This document shows, piece after piece, positions 18,501 through 27,243 of a stretch of DNA of 64,000 nucleotides. The notes under the pieces were generated by a model. That model was not told the origin of the DNA and did no database searches. It worked only from the letters and a program-made list of their open reading frames with translations. Source of the DNA: CBDUXT01 sp965371245 (GTDB lineage: Bacteria; Planctomycetota; Phycisphaerae; UBA1845); assembly GCA_965371245.1 (NCBI GenBank), contig CBDUXT010000017.1, positions 7,516 through 71,515 of the forward strand. Direction: 5' to 3'. Each line of letters starts with the position of its first letter. Within the stretch, counting starts at the first letter, position 1. A program made the translations under genes and the position numbers.

Positions 18501-18723
18501 CGGCCTGCTCGATGGGCGTACACACGGCGCGTTCCACGTCCGCGGTGCTCGCGCCGGGATAGCGCACGTTAATGACGACGTGATCCAGGGAGAACTCGGG
18601 GAACGTCTCACGCACCATCAGGCGCGTGGAAAGGTAGCCCCCCACCAACAGGCACAACATCCAAAGGTTCACGAAGACGGGATTGCGAACGCCCCCCGCG
18701 ATCAACCCGCGGAGCACGCCCAC
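15529..18723 (-). CDS. RND family efflux transporter permease (AcrB/HAE1-like)
   Basis: 1064-residue inner-membrane transporter, a typical RND size, driven by the proton gradient. TM1 is followed by a large periplasmic porter loop. The TM2-6 block contains IFSLIMVSGIIVDDAIVIAE, whose paired aspartates are the proton relay. After a second periplasmic loop, the C-terminal block has LFGSVALSGVVVNDSLVLID. The start is GTG 18723, placed 2 nt after the adaptor stop codon, consistent with translational coupling. The substrate is not predictable. Confidence 0.95.
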   Translation of the reverse strand: MGVLRGLIAGGVRNPVFVNLWMLCLLVGGYLSTRLMVRETFPEFSLDHVVINVRYPGASTADVERAVCTPIEQAVQGISGVYEVSSSATENLGQVWLALQGTVANVQVVIDEVRDRVGQITTFPAEVERPVIREAVVRTPVINVAVFGSVPERTLKRFGQELQDDLMTTAGISQVSLSGVREDEITIEVSRESLRAYDLSIARLMTIVGKSSLDLPAGVIRTADEEFTLRVIGQRYAAREYEDLVILENADAAVRLGEIGTVREGFEESVVRGSFNGQPAVVVQVFKTPREDAVEIARLVRQYVEARQPDLPGRLHLSVWADGARDIDSRISMLVKNGLWGILLVFGALAVFLEFRLAIWVAIGIPTAFAGAMIIIHAQDQTLNMISLFSLIMVSGIIVDDAIVIAESIHSRRRHGDAPELAAIEGTSRVALPVLGASITTIIAFVPLLFVHGVLGRFIYVLPVVVIAAVVASAVEAFAILPSHLCHRDRSEGGRGPGRFRRAVDQGVARFITAWYRPVYRLAMQRRAITVSVAVTLFVIAAGMVVSGRVPFVVLPPEDGNMLRARIRFPEGTPASVTQRTVDRLLETARALNHDATLAPSRPGDLVRNVYAVTGEFADFMSVRGNNLCEVRVELMPSEDRLIEDERIIERWRERIGTVHDAVRMTVGRQPLGPLDRPLEIRLLGHDLDDMIEASQRIQAKLAEFDGVYDVDHDLIPGKRELRVTLKASAHASGLTLEDVARQLRFGFFGGEAVTLQRGRDRVKVRIRFSESDRRSITDLEHVRIKTPRGHEIPFLEVADVEWARGYAFIMHQDGKRRIRVVGTVDDRRTNAERVLQTMEAGFLDDVVRDYNDLTYKIAGIRELLNQSLDSLFMGFLMAVVAIYTVLAAMLRSYVQPIAILVAVPLGLIGVVAGHQVLGMDMTIMTLFGSVALSGVVVNDSLVLIDAVNRGIGEGKSLRDAVHQAGERRFRAVTLTSLTTVVGLLPILLEQTTQARTLKPMAVAISAGLIFATGLTLLVVPACYLLIEDVRRFCHWLRHGGPYPAEGLIEEPGKRPTEGDLATG

Positions 18724-18725
18724 GA

Positions 18726-20207
18726 CTAGCCCCCACCGGGGCCGAGCCCGACGTGCGCCAGGACGGGCGTGCGGTCGCGGGAAGCCGGCGCCGTGGGAAA
18801 GGTGGCGTTTCGCGGCGTGGGAAGCGTCGTCACGCGCGCTTCACGAAGCCGAAGCGGCATGCCCACGACGGGCTTCATCAGGGGAGAAACGATGTATTGT
18901 TCGCCCGGTCTCAACTCGCAGTTGCGCGTGCCGTCACGGTCGGCGTAGTCCACCAAGACTTGGTCGCCCATGGAGCGCAACAACGGAACGTCGCGCCGTG
19001 CCAGGCGACCGGTGCTGGACCCCGGTTCGTCCGGCTGGAAGACGTACACCCAGCGGTTGTCGTACACCGCGTGACGGGGTACGACCAGCGCGCCCTTCAG
19101 AGGCTTGGCCGGCAACTCGGCCCGGCAATGCATGCCGATGGCAAGCGTCGGGCGGGAACTCACGTTCCCAAGCTCCACGGAACCGCGCATGTCCGCATTC
19201 CGGACTTCCACGACCAGTTGGGCCGTTCGCGTCATTTCGTCCACCCGCTCAAAACGTGTCACGAAACCGCGCCAAGTGAAGGATTGTCCCTGAAGGGACC
19301 AGCGAACGGTGACCTCCGGTCTCGCCCCTTCGTGCTCGCCTTGCAGCGCTTCGAGCTGAATCGATTCTTCCAGCCACCGAAGCTCCGCTGGGTCGATGCC
19401 CACGGTCAGTTCAAACGCCGACATATCCGTCAGCGTGGCGATCGAGAACGGCACCGTCACAACCTGAGCCGTGTAGGCCGACACGAACTCCACCCGTGCA
19501 TTGAACGGGCAGAAGATCTTGGTGTTTTCGAGGTTGTGATGGGCCGAGCGAAGCTGCGCGCGCGTCGCCTGAAGCTGGGCCTCGGTCTCGAGCTTGATGT
19601 GCGGAATCATCGAACGTCGGCTCTTCAGTTCGATCAGGGCGCCCTTTTGGCGCAGGTATTTCTGATGCACCATATCGACGTCGCGCGGGGTGCCGACCTG
19701 CTCGTCTTCGTACAGGCGCTTGGCTCCCAGGTAATCCTGCTCGTCGATGGCGAGCACCTTCTCGGCGTTGGTGATTCGCTCGTTGAGGTTGCTGAGTTCC
19801 TGGTCGGATCGATCCTGCGCGGCCTCGAGGGCGCGGGCCTCCGCTTCGACCCGCTGGACCTGCGCCGCGTACACCGTCGGGTCGATCTCGAAGAGCAATT
19901 CGCCCTCTTCGATCATCTTGCCGGGTGCCAGGCTCGGATGGACGTGAACCAACTTGCCCGAGACCTGCGGAACGATCTTGATCTCGTGCTTCGCGCGAAC
20001 CGTTCCGTGGCCGATGATCGGCATGGCCGCCGTGACCGGGTTGGCCGGCGCAACAGCCACTTCCAAGGCGCGGACCGCGACGGTCCGCTGGGGCGGTGCC
20101 GGCTTGGTAGCCAACAGCCATGCGTAGGCACCGCCGCCGACCGCCATGATGGCGGGCGCCAGACTGGCGATGATCGTAAGCCGGAGACATTCAACGTTTG
20201 TTTTCAT
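18726..20207 (-). CDS. RND efflux periplasmic adaptor subunit (HlyD/AcrA-like)
   Basis: 493-residue membrane fusion protein that links the RND permease to the TolC-like channel. The N-terminal membrane anchor is residues ~10-32. A biotinyl-lipoyl-like half follows (KIVPQVSGKLVHVHPSLAPG, EEGELLFEIDPTVYAAQVQR), then a long alpha-helical hairpin. After that come the second lipoyl half and beta-barrel (ENTKIFCPFNARVEFVSAYT). It is first in the operon adaptor-permease-outer membrane factor. ATG 20207 opens the only plausible N-terminus. Confidence 0.93.
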   Translation of the reverse strand: MKTNVECLRLTIIASLAPAIMAVGGGAYAWLLATKPAPPQRTVAVRALEVAVAPANPVTAAMPIIGHGTVRAKHEIKIVPQVSGKLVHVHPSLAPGKMIEEGELLFEIDPTVYAAQVQRVEAEARALEAAQDRSDQELSNLNERITNAEKVLAIDEQDYLGAKRLYEDEQVGTPRDVDMVHQKYLRQKGALIELKSRRSMIPHIKLETEAQLQATRAQLRSAHHNLENTKIFCPFNARVEFVSAYTAQVVTVPFSIATLTDMSAFELTVGIDPAELRWLEESIQLEALQGEHEGARPEVTVRWSLQGQSFTWRGFVTRFERVDEMTRTAQLVVEVRNADMRGSVELGNVSSRPTLAIGMHCRAELPAKPLKGALVVPRHAVYDNRWVYVFQPDEPGSSTGRLARRDVPLLRSMGDQVLVDYADRDGTRNCELRPGEQYIVSPLMKPVVGMPLRLREARVTTLPTPRNATFPTAPASRDRTPVLAHVGLGPGGG

Positions 20208-20964
20208 GGTAATGCCGGGGTGTCGTTGATGGCGGCCAAGCGAAGCAGTGGGACGCCGCTAGTTCGGAATGGTCGTTCCTTCATCCAAATCGATCCGTCG
20301 CGGCATGGTCCGCGGCACGGCCAACCGCATCGATACGCTGAGGCGGCAATCGACGATCGCGCGACATTGTTGGTATGCACGAACGGATGTCAATCGCCAT
20401 CCGCCGCTGATTGACCTGTGACTCTGTGCTTTACAGGCTGGTCCGGCCCATCGCAGGGGCGCAGGCCATTCTCCCTATATCGGATGGTGGCCTTTGTGGA
20501 CCCCTATCTGTTTCGGCGAGTGAGCCGGCCGTGTCAAGCCAAGAATTAGCCTATAACTTTATCTTCCGGCATCCATCGAGCCCAAGACACTCCTCAGGCC
20601 TGAGAACTTCACGAGTGATCGCCGCCAGGCCTACCGACCGACCCGACGCAAGGCCTTACGACGCGGCGAATTCGGGCTAGGATAGCCCCCTGATGCTTGG
20701 ACGCGCCCCATTCGACGGGTTGTTTTTGACCGAGCCGCGACCGTAAGGGAGCGGAAATACCTTTGATGGCCTACTCGCGGTTGGGCGCTTCCTTACAGAC
20801 GCGGCTCGGATAACCCGCGAAAACAGGTGTGACGCAGCACTCGTGCTTTGTCACACGTTCATCTTCGGGTTCGGTCCACGCCGTGTCGTGCCCCTACACG
20901 GCTCAAGAGCAGCGGCACACTCGAAAACTTAGGCGTGACGATGAACCAGGGCAGGAGATCCACG
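20208..20964. other. Intergenic region between divergent efflux and thrC genes
   Basis: About 750 bp with no convincing protein-coding frame. It must hold the promoters of the efflux operon (minus) and of threonine synthase (plus), but I see no strong sigma-70 boxes. The only structured element is the inverted repeat at 20730-20809. Ribosome-binding AGGAG lies at 20954-20958, just before the thrC ATG. Confidence 0.5.
20730..20809. repeat. Inverted repeat, CCGAGCCGCGACCGTAAGG family
   Basis: The left arm CCGAGCCGCGACCGTAAGGG (20730-20749) extends to AGCGG. The right arm (20787-20809) is its reverse complement with three mismatches in 23 nt. The arms enclose about 32 nt. A third copy lies at 40231-40255. 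The short motif recurs in the same orientation-independent way and is probably a dispersed intergenic repeat. Confidence 0.7.
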
Positions 20965-22188
20965 ATGCCGACCTTTGTCACTCACCTGGAATCCGCGATC
21001 GACGGGACCAGGCTGCCGCACGACACGATCCAGACCCTCCACAAGGATCGTCCGCTTTGGGTTCGGTACGACCTCGCCGCTGTCGGCGCCGCCGTCGATC
21101 CTTACGTGCTGGCCAAGCGCCCGCCGACGCTATGGCGCTACCGCGAGCTGCTGCCCGTACCCGCCGAGCCGGGGCCGGTGACGCTCGGCGAGGGGATGAG
21201 CCCGTTGTTGCCCACCCCGCGCCTGGGCGAAGTCATCGGGCTCGACGATTTGTGGATCAAGGATGAGTCGCAACTGCCGACCGGGTCGTTCAAGAGTCGC
21301 GGGCTGGCCATGGCGGTTTCCATGGCGAGGCACTTCGGGATCAAGCGCGTCGCCATTCCCACGGCCGGCAACGCCGGCGGCGCGATGGCGGCCTATGCCG
21401 CGCGGGCCGGGATGGAAGCCTTCGTTTTCATGCCGGACGACACGCCCGTCATCAACCAGATCGAGTGTGTGCTCGCCGGCGCTCACACTTATAAGGTCAA
21501 CGGCCTGATCACCGATTGCGGTCGCATCGTCCGCGGCGGCGTCGAGCCCATGGGCTGGTTCGACTTCTCCACGCTCAAAGAGCCCTACCGAATCGAGGGC
21601 AAGAAGACCATGGGGCTGGAGCTGGCCGAGCAATTCGGCTGGAAGCTGCCGGACGTCATCCTCTACCCCACCGGCGGCGGGACCGGTCTGATCGGCATGT
21701 GGAAAGCCTTCGCGGAGCTTCGCGAGCTCGGTTGGCTTGCCGGCGACAAGATGCCGCGGATGGTCGCCGTCCAGAGCGACACGTGTGCCCCGATCCCCCG
21801 AGCGTTCGATGCCGGGGAGCGCTTCGCGACCCCGTGGGAAAACGCACGCACCTGTGCCAGCGGGCTGCGCGTTCCGGCGGCCGTGGGAGATTTCATGATG
21901 CTGGACGCCATCCGCGCCAGCGGCGGGCGCGCGGTGGCGGTGCCGGAGTCGAAGATCATCGATGCCATGCACCGCGCCGTGGCCGCCGAAGGGATCGCCG
22001 TCTGTCCGGAGGCGGCGGCGTGCGTTCTGGCGGCCGAGCAACTCTTGGCAAGCGGCCACATCGAGCCCAACGAGCGGGTCGTGATCTTCAACACCGGCTC
22101 TTCATGCAAGTACGTCGAGACGATTCCGCTCGATCTTCCCACGATCGATAACCCTTCCGACGTGGACTACGCCTCGCTGCGCCGATAA
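20965..22188 (+). CDS. thrC: Threonine synthase
   Basis: 407-residue PLP-dependent enzyme converting O-phospho-L-homoserine to threonine. The PLP lysine is in LPTGSFKSRGLAMAV. The glycine-rich phosphate-binding loop is PTAGNAGGAMAAYAARAG. YPTGGGTGLIGMWKAF is a second conserved block, and the C-terminal NTGSSCKYVET completes the family pattern. ATG 20965 is chosen because GGAG lies 8 nt upstream; frames extending further upstream look non-coding. It appears monocistronic here. Confidence 0.93.
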   Translation: MPTFVTHLESAIDGTRLPHDTIQTLHKDRPLWVRYDLAAVGAAVDPYVLAKRPPTLWRYRELLPVPAEPGPVTLGEGMSPLLPTPRLGEVIGLDDLWIKDESQLPTGSFKSRGLAMAVSMARHFGIKRVAIPTAGNAGGAMAAYAARAGMEAFVFMPDDTPVINQIECVLAGAHTYKVNGLITDCGRIVRGGVEPMGWFDFSTLKEPYRIEGKKTMGLELAEQFGWKLPDVILYPTGGGTGLIGMWKAFAELRELGWLAGDKMPRMVAVQSDTCAPIPRAFDAGERFATPWENARTCASGLRVPAAVGDFMMLDAIRASGGRAVAVPESKIIDAMHRAVAAEGIAVCPEAAACVLAAEQLLASGHIEPNERVVIFNTGSSCKYVETIPLDLPTIDNPSDVDYASLRR

Positions 22189-22395
22189 TACACCGCTCAT
22201 AAGTGTCGAAAGCATGACACTCCCTTAGCGCGTCCAACCAGCCGGAGATGCGCGCCTCAAGAACGAACTGTCACCGCGAAAACTGCGCCTTGTGTGCAAT
22301 GAGACGGCCCGTTGGGTGTATGTTTCGTATGTTTAACGAAAGAAAACGGTGTTGAGTCACTAGAGTTCCTCGCTTAGATACAAAGGACACAAATC

Positions 22396-23022
22396 ATGAT
22401 TCATCGTACGCTCTGTTGCAGCCTCGTGCTCTTTCTCTCGGGATCGGCCTTTGTAACCTTGACCGGCTGCGCCTCACCGAGCACCAGCCTGCCGGCCACC
22501 GTCGTGGTCGAGCTTCCGGATGGAACCACCGTAGAGGTGGAGGCCGGTGGCGGCGTGCCGTCTCTCGCCGACTCGGCCTGGGACTTCTTTCGCAGCGGCG
22601 CGGGCGCGGCCTTCGTGAGAATCACCTTCGGACCCAGCGGAGAATTGACCTCGTTCACCAACAGCACGATCGCCCCGGAGATCTTCGGCGCGACGATCCT
22701 GTTCGACGGTGTGCGCCACGCCACCAGCGAGCCGCCCCTCGAGTATGCCGCCACCACGTTCGGCGCCGGGACGGCCGATGGAACCGGCTTCACGTTTGAG
22801 GCCGTTTTTGTGGCGTTCGCGCTAGCGTTCGAAGTGGGCGACGGATCAGCCACGGCCCGCGGCACCTTCGATCCCGACAACGGCGATCGGATGACCGGAA
22901 CATTCACCTTCTCGACCCAGATCACTCTCGACCCGGCGCTGCTCGCCCAGTTTGGCTTCCCCGCCGATCAAACCAGCCAAACCGACACGTTCGAGTTTGT
23001 GGCCGAGCGAGTCGCGCAATAG
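22396..23022 (+). CDS. Putative lipoprotein of unknown function
   Basis: 208 residues. A signal peptide (MIHRTLCCSLVLFLSGSAF) ends in the lipobox LTGC, so it is predicted to be anchored to a membrane by the lipidated cysteine. The mature part is beta-rich, with many Gly/Thr/Phe residues and little charge, and no recognised domain. AAAGGA lies 10 nt before the ATG. Convergent with the cysteine desulfurase gene; a repeat lies between them. Confidence 0.75.
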   Translation: MIHRTLCCSLVLFLSGSAFVTLTGCASPSTSLPATVVVELPDGTTVEVEAGGGVPSLADSAWDFFRSGAGAAFVRITFGPSGELTSFTNSTIAPEIFGATILFDGVRHATSEPPLEYAATTFGAGTADGTGFTFEAVFVAFALAFEVGDGSATARGTFDPDNGDRMTGTFTFSTQITLDPALLAQFGFPADQTSQTDTFEFVAERVAQ

Positions 23023-23090
23023 AACGACTGCCATTACGGGGGCACCGAGCCTCAACCGTGCAGGCGTCCTGCTACTCCGTCACGCGCGAA

Positions 23091-23160
23091 TTGATGGGTG
23101 GCATGGCCAAGCGCAGCGCGGCCATGTATCGCACGTTTCTCCATGCCGGCGCCTCGGGCG
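23091..23160. repeat. Palindromic intergenic repeat, GGTGGCATGGCC family, copy 3
   Basis: TTGATGGGTGGCATGGCCAA again leads into an inverted GGCCATG, giving a hairpin of CATGGCC (23102-23108) with GGCCATG (23120-23126). It is close to the copy at 10387-10450, including the downstream CC(A)TGCCGGCG stretch. It sits between two convergent genes. Confidence 0.7.
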
Positions 23161-23232
23161 TTGATTCTGCGCCAGGATCACCAACCCCGGTACCGACCGG
23201 GGCAACACACAAGCGCCGCGGTCCGGTGGCGG

Positions 23233-24354
23233 TCAGCCTCCGCGCTTGACCGCCGTGCAGAGTGCCAAGACCGCCGAGTCGATCTCAGCTTCCGTGGTGA
23301 AGTGTCCGACGCTCAGGCGGACCGCCCCAAACGCGATCTCCTCAGGCACATTCATGGCCTTCAATGTGGCGGATCGCTTCCGATCGCCCGCGTGGCACGC
23401 GGCACCGGTGCTCGCGCAGAGGTTCGGGCACGCCGCGAGTACGTCCGACCCAATTCGCCCGCGGAAACCGACGGCGAGCGTATTGGGCAGGCGCTGAGTG
23501 AGGTGACCGAGCAGGACGACCTGTACGCCGAGCGCCGCCCGCAGACCGTCGTATAGCCGGTCACGTAGTGCCATCATTTTGACACTGTCGTCGCAGCGTA
23601 TGGCACTTGCCGCGGCCGCCCCCAATCCCACGATTCCCGGCACGGGCTCGGTTCCGCTTCTGCGTCCGCCCTCATGCCCCGCGCCGTGGTGCAGCGGCGG
23701 CAGGTCGATCCCACGACGGATGTACAGCGCGCCGATGCCCTGCGGGGCGTACACCTTGTGCCCGGCGATGGAAAGGAAATCGACGCCCAGCACATTGACA
23801 TCCGTCTCGATTTTTCCGCACGCCTGGGCCGCGTCGGTGTGAACCAGCACGCCTCGCTCGCGGGCGGCACGGGCAATCCGCGCCAGCGGCTGAATCGTTC
23901 CCACCTCGTTGTTGGCTTGCATGATGCTGATCAGGATGGTGTCCGGGCGGATCGCGTCGATGACCGTCTGCGGATCGATCATGCCGGTCGAATCCACGCC
24001 GACGAAGGTGATCTCCGATCCGCTTTCCGCGAGGAACCGACACGGCTCGACCACGGCCGGGTGCTCGACGGCCGAGGTGATGATGTGGCGGCCCCTGCCT
24101 TCGAGTGCGGCGGACACCCCCTTGATCACCTGGTTGTTGGCCTCGGTACCGCCCGAGGTAAAGACGATCTCCGAAGCGTCCGCACCCAACAGCGTCGCCA
24201 CCTGGTCTCGCGCCTGGTCGATGCCCTGTTTGACCTCTCGACCGGCCGCGTGGCGGCTGGAGGGGTTTCCGTGCCGCTCGGTGAGATACGGCAGCATCGC
24301 TTCGCGGACGGCCGGGTCAATCGGCGTCGAGGCGTTGTAGTCCAGGTAGATCAC
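23233..24354 (-). CDS. Cysteine desulfurase (NifS/IscS-type)
   Basis: 373-residue class V aminotransferase-fold enzyme. It removes sulfur from cysteine as a persulfide for Fe-S clusters or thiolation. The N-terminus is MIYLDYNASTPIDPAVREAM. The PLP lysine is in SIAGHKVYAPQGIGALY. The catalytic cysteine is in CASTGAACHAGDRKRSATL, followed by a basic loop and VRLSVGHFTTEAEID. The start is GTG 24354, supported by a GGGGAG site 10 nt upstream; no in-frame ATG is nearby. No isc/suf scaffold genes are adjacent. Confidence 0.92.
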   Translation of the reverse strand: MIYLDYNASTPIDPAVREAMLPYLTERHGNPSSRHAAGREVKQGIDQARDQVATLLGADASEIVFTSGGTEANNQVIKGVSAALEGRGRHIITSAVEHPAVVEPCRFLAESGSEITFVGVDSTGMIDPQTVIDAIRPDTILISIMQANNEVGTIQPLARIARAARERGVLVHTDAAQACGKIETDVNVLGVDFLSIAGHKVYAPQGIGALYIRRGIDLPPLHHGAGHEGGRRSGTEPVPGIVGLGAAAASAIRCDDSVKMMALRDRLYDGLRAALGVQVVLLGHLTQRLPNTLAVGFRGRIGSDVLAACPNLCASTGAACHAGDRKRSATLKAMNVPEEIAFGAVRLSVGHFTTEAEIDSAVLALCTAVKRGG

Positions 24355-24603
24355 GCGCGAGTCTCCCCTTGATTGGTTACGGGACGTTCCATGTGCCCGC
24401 CGCGCATCTTATCCCTAGCCCGCACGCGCGTCACGATGTTCCTGTTGAACCCCAAGAGCGGCCGGTACGCCGTCGCGCGCGGCCTTTGTTCAACACGGCG
24501 GGGCCGCTGGTCGATGCGTCATAGGGACGGGGCATGCCCTTGGCGGTGAGCCCCCAGACGAACCGGTCTATCGATCAGACGCCACGCTCGAGGAGACGCC
24601 GGT

Positions 24604-25149
24604 ATGACAACCGTTGCAGCGGATCAACTCGTCGAAACGATTCAGAATCTCCAGGACTCGGCCTCGGCCGCCCTGAAGACCGAAGACGTGAAGAGCTTCG
24701 TGGCGTTCGAGTCGTTCGTCAACGAAGTGGAGGCCTACGTCCGCGAGGTCCAACAGTCGATGTGGGCGGACCAGGCCAAGGCGACGATTCGTAACCTCGA
24801 AAAGGGTGTGCCGCCCACCGAGGTGGACAAGGACTTGATCCGCACCTTCCTCGTCTGCGACGCCGAGCGCTACCTGAAGCACGAGAACAACTACGGCGAC
24901 TGGAAGAGCGAGCTACAGCGGCTGATGAAGGAGGTCACCAAACGGGCCGGCATGATCGATCAGCACTCGATCGGTGATCTGCGCGGCATCCTCAAAGACG
25001 CCATCCGGCTGGTGCCCGACATCCGCAACTATCTTGAGGAACAAGAGCGCGTCGAAAAACTCAGCAGCGCGCTCAACGAACTCGATCCGCCGGCGTGCGC
25101 CATGCTCGCTCGCCTGTTGAAGGAGCAGTTGCACAGCGCTGATCGGTAA
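24604..25149 (+). CDS. Conserved hypothetical protein (181 aa), helical
   Basis: Function unknown. The sequence is soluble, strongly charged and predicted almost entirely helical. Notable segments are VETIQNLQDSASAALKTEDV, VKSFVAFESFVNEVEAYVRE and DLRGILKDAIRLVPDIRNYL. There is no signal peptide or metal motif. ATG 24604 is preceded by GGAGACGCCGGT. It is convergent with the anti-sigma gene, with a strong hairpin between them. Divergent from the desulfurase gene. Confidence 0.75.
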   Translation: MTTVAADQLVETIQNLQDSASAALKTEDVKSFVAFESFVNEVEAYVREVQQSMWADQAKATIRNLEKGVPPTEVDKDLIRTFLVCDAERYLKHENNYGDWKSELQRLMKEVTKRAGMIDQHSIGDLRGILKDAIRLVPDIRNYLEEQERVEKLSSALNELDPPACAMLARLLKEQLHSADR

Positions 25150-25177
25150 GGGCAAGAGGCCGAGCCGGTCAGCAACG

Positions 25178-25208
25178 CAAGCCCGTTTCCGGAACGGAAA
25201 CGGGCTTG
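25178..25208. terminator. Probable bidirectional terminator hairpin
   Basis: A perfect 14-bp inverted repeat, CAAGCCCGTTTCCG with CGGAAACGGGCTTG, encloses a GAA loop. It lies midway between two convergent genes. There is no T-run on either side, so termination efficiency is uncertain. Confidence 0.6.
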
Positions 25209-25258
25209 GTACATATCCAGATGATCGCGGATGAAACTCGGGCGCGCCGCCGCCCAGG

Positions 25259-26692
25259 TCATTCGGCGTTGACCGTCTCGATCCGCAAGTCGCCATAGAT
25301 CACTCGTACGTCACCGTCTGGCAGCTTCCATCGAACAAGCACCTCACTGGCGTCCGCCGGGGTCACGGTTTCCCCGAAGTATTCCGGGCTACTGCCGTCG
25401 CGGATCAAGGCGTTAAAGAACTTACAAGCCGCCGCGACCACAAGAATCTTTCCCGTTATCTCCTTGAAGGCCGGGTCCGTCGGGTCGGGCTTGGCGCCCC
25501 CGGCCACGAGCTTGGCGGCGAAAAAGCCGGCGAGTTCGGCCGGCACACGCGCGGCGTCGAGCGCGGGCGGGTACTTGCCGCCTGAAAGATCCGCGTAGGC
25601 TCGCAGCCCGTCGATGAGCGTCCGCTCGTTGGCGGCGGGCAGCTTCAGATCGAGCCGGGTGTAGCCCTCGGGGATGTCGGGCGTAAAGGTGTCCGCGCCC
25701 ACCGGCTTGTTCCACTCGAACCGATCGTGGGTGATCTTCATCCACGAGCCTTCGGTCGGGCCGGACATCTCGATGTCGAATCTCACCGGCAGCCAGGTCT
25801 CCGCATCGACCCACAGACGCGCGAATGGTGCCCACGATTTTCCCTCCCAGATCCCCTGTCCCCACTTTTGTGGATCGGCTTTCGCCCATCCCGGTCCGTT
25901 GCCCAATCCGAGCTTATGACCGGCGATCCACCAGCCGCGAACGTTGTGGCCGTCGATCACGTCATCATCGAGTTCGCGGTCGGCTTCGGCGGTCAGCCCC
26001 TGCAAGCGATCCAGCCATTGATCGGGACGTTCCTGCGCCCGGGCCTGTCCGTCGGCTTCGGCGGACTCGATCCTGATCCAGGTCTTCGTCGCAGGCGTGA
26101 TCGCGACGGTCGGTCCGTCCAGGGGTGAATAGACCGAACTCAACAGGTCGCCATCGACGTGTATGTCGAAGCGGCTTCCGAACCTGGACGAGACGAGGAG
26201 TCGGCCCTCGCTCGATTGGTCCTGCGGGCCGCCCGTAAGGGTGGACGTGACGCGCGCGGCAATGTTGTCCACCTGTTGTAGCTGCTCTATTACACGAGCG
26301 AACGCACGACCGCCGTCTGACGATGTGAACAGCACGAGGGCGATGACAATGGCGGCGGCGGGCACGAGCGCGACGGCCGCTCGCCGTACGATTCTGGGAT
26401 GAGTCATGACGAAGTCTCCTGTTGATCGCCACCAGCGAGCGGGCAGGTTCACCGCAAAAACCTGCGGCGTCGCACGGGGCAGCGAAGCCATAAGTTGCTC
26501 TCGCCGTTCGTCGTGGTCACGATCGAACGCCTCATAGGTTCGAAGCAGGTCAGCGTGCTGTCGCCGCGCCAGTCGAAAGCGTGCGTGGCAGCGGTCGCAT
26601 CGTTCGAGATGGTCGCGCCATTCCGCGGCCTCTCGTTTGTCCACGAGGTCCGCACTGAGCCGAGTCAACTCGGTATCGTTCAGGCATGTCAT
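25259..26692 (-). CDS. Anti-sigma factor with zinc-finger-like N-domain and large extracytoplasmic domain
   Basis: 477 residues. The N-terminal part (MTCLNDTELTRLSADLV, then HLERCDRCHARFRLARR) resembles a zf-HC2 anti-sigma domain with an HxxxCxxC motif. A single TM segment follows (AAVALVPAAAIVIALVLFTS, residues ~108-127). The remaining ~350 residues resemble outer-membrane lipoprotein-sorting/LolA-like sensor domains (beta-rich, DFRF-type strands). The gene overlaps the upstream sigma factor by 4 bp (ATGA), the classic sigma/anti-sigma arrangement. Predicted to hold the ECF sigma factor at the membrane until a signal arrives (inference). Confidence 0.85.
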   Translation of the reverse strand: MTCLNDTELTRLSADLVDKREAAEWRDHLERCDRCHARFRLARRQHADLLRTYEAFDRDHDERREQLMASLPRATPQVFAVNLPARWWRSTGDFVMTHPRIVRRAAVALVPAAAIVIALVLFTSSDGGRAFARVIEQLQQVDNIAARVTSTLTGGPQDQSSEGRLLVSSRFGSRFDIHVDGDLLSSVYSPLDGPTVAITPATKTWIRIESAEADGQARAQERPDQWLDRLQGLTAEADRELDDDVIDGHNVRGWWIAGHKLGLGNGPGWAKADPQKWGQGIWEGKSWAPFARLWVDAETWLPVRFDIEMSGPTEGSWMKITHDRFEWNKPVGADTFTPDIPEGYTRLDLKLPAANERTLIDGLRAYADLSGGKYPPALDAARVPAELAGFFAAKLVAGGAKPDPTDPAFKEITGKILVVAAACKFFNALIRDGSSPEYFGETVTPADASEVLVRWKLPDGDVRVIYGDLRIETVNAE

Positions 26693-27243
26693 GGAGCAAC
26701 CTCCTTCCTACTCATCAACCTCGTGAGGCGCCCACGGGCGCATGACAACAAGCGGTAGAGTCCTGATCTCGAAAGGCCCAGCACGGTGCGGGCCTCGTCC
26801 ACGTCCAACCCGCGGAGGTAAAACGCGTGCAGGGCCAGACGTTCCTTCTCCGGAAGTGACGCGAGCGCGTCACGTATGGCCGCGATTCGATCGTCGGGCT
26901 CGTCGAACGGGTCGGTGCATACGACCTCATCCGGCAGGTTCGACAGCAGGTTCCGGTCCCGCCGTCGCTCTCGCCGCCATTCCCGGCAAACCTGCCGGGC
27001 GATGCCCGTCAGCCAGGCAGTGAACCGTTGTCGATCGCGCAGCGTTCCGAGCCTCCGGAAAGCTCGGAGAAACACCTCTTGGGTCAGGTCGGCGGCCAGG
27101 TGAACGTCGCGGGTTGCGTCGTAACAGACGGCTCGGATGAGGCGCGCACGGCGATCGTACAACTCGGCGAACGCCGATCGATCACCGTGGAGCACGCCGA
27201 GGACCAGTGTTTCGTCTGTTGGCGGCACGTCGCGAGTTTCCAT
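26689..27243 (-). CDS. RNA polymerase sigma factor, ECF subfamily
   Basis: 184 residues. The region 2 segment contains FAELYDRRARLIRAVCYDAT and LAADLTQEVFLRAFRRLGTL. Region 4 contains LASLPEKERLALHAFYLRGL, then a helix-turn-helix VDEARTVLGLSRSGLYRLLS. ATG 27243 (METRDVPPTD) is chosen over an upstream alternative. It is translationally coupled to the downstream anti-sigma gene. The target promoters are unknown; the gene may be autoregulated as is common in such pairs. Confidence 0.93.
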   Translation of the reverse strand: METRDVPPTDETLVLGVLHGDRSAFAELYDRRARLIRAVCYDATRDVHLAADLTQEVFLRAFRRLGTLRDRQRFTAWLTGIARQVCREWRRERRRDRNLLSNLPDEVVCTDPFDEPDDRIAAIRDALASLPEKERLALHAFYLRGLDVDEARTVLGLSRSGLYRLLSCARGRLTRLMSRKEVAP

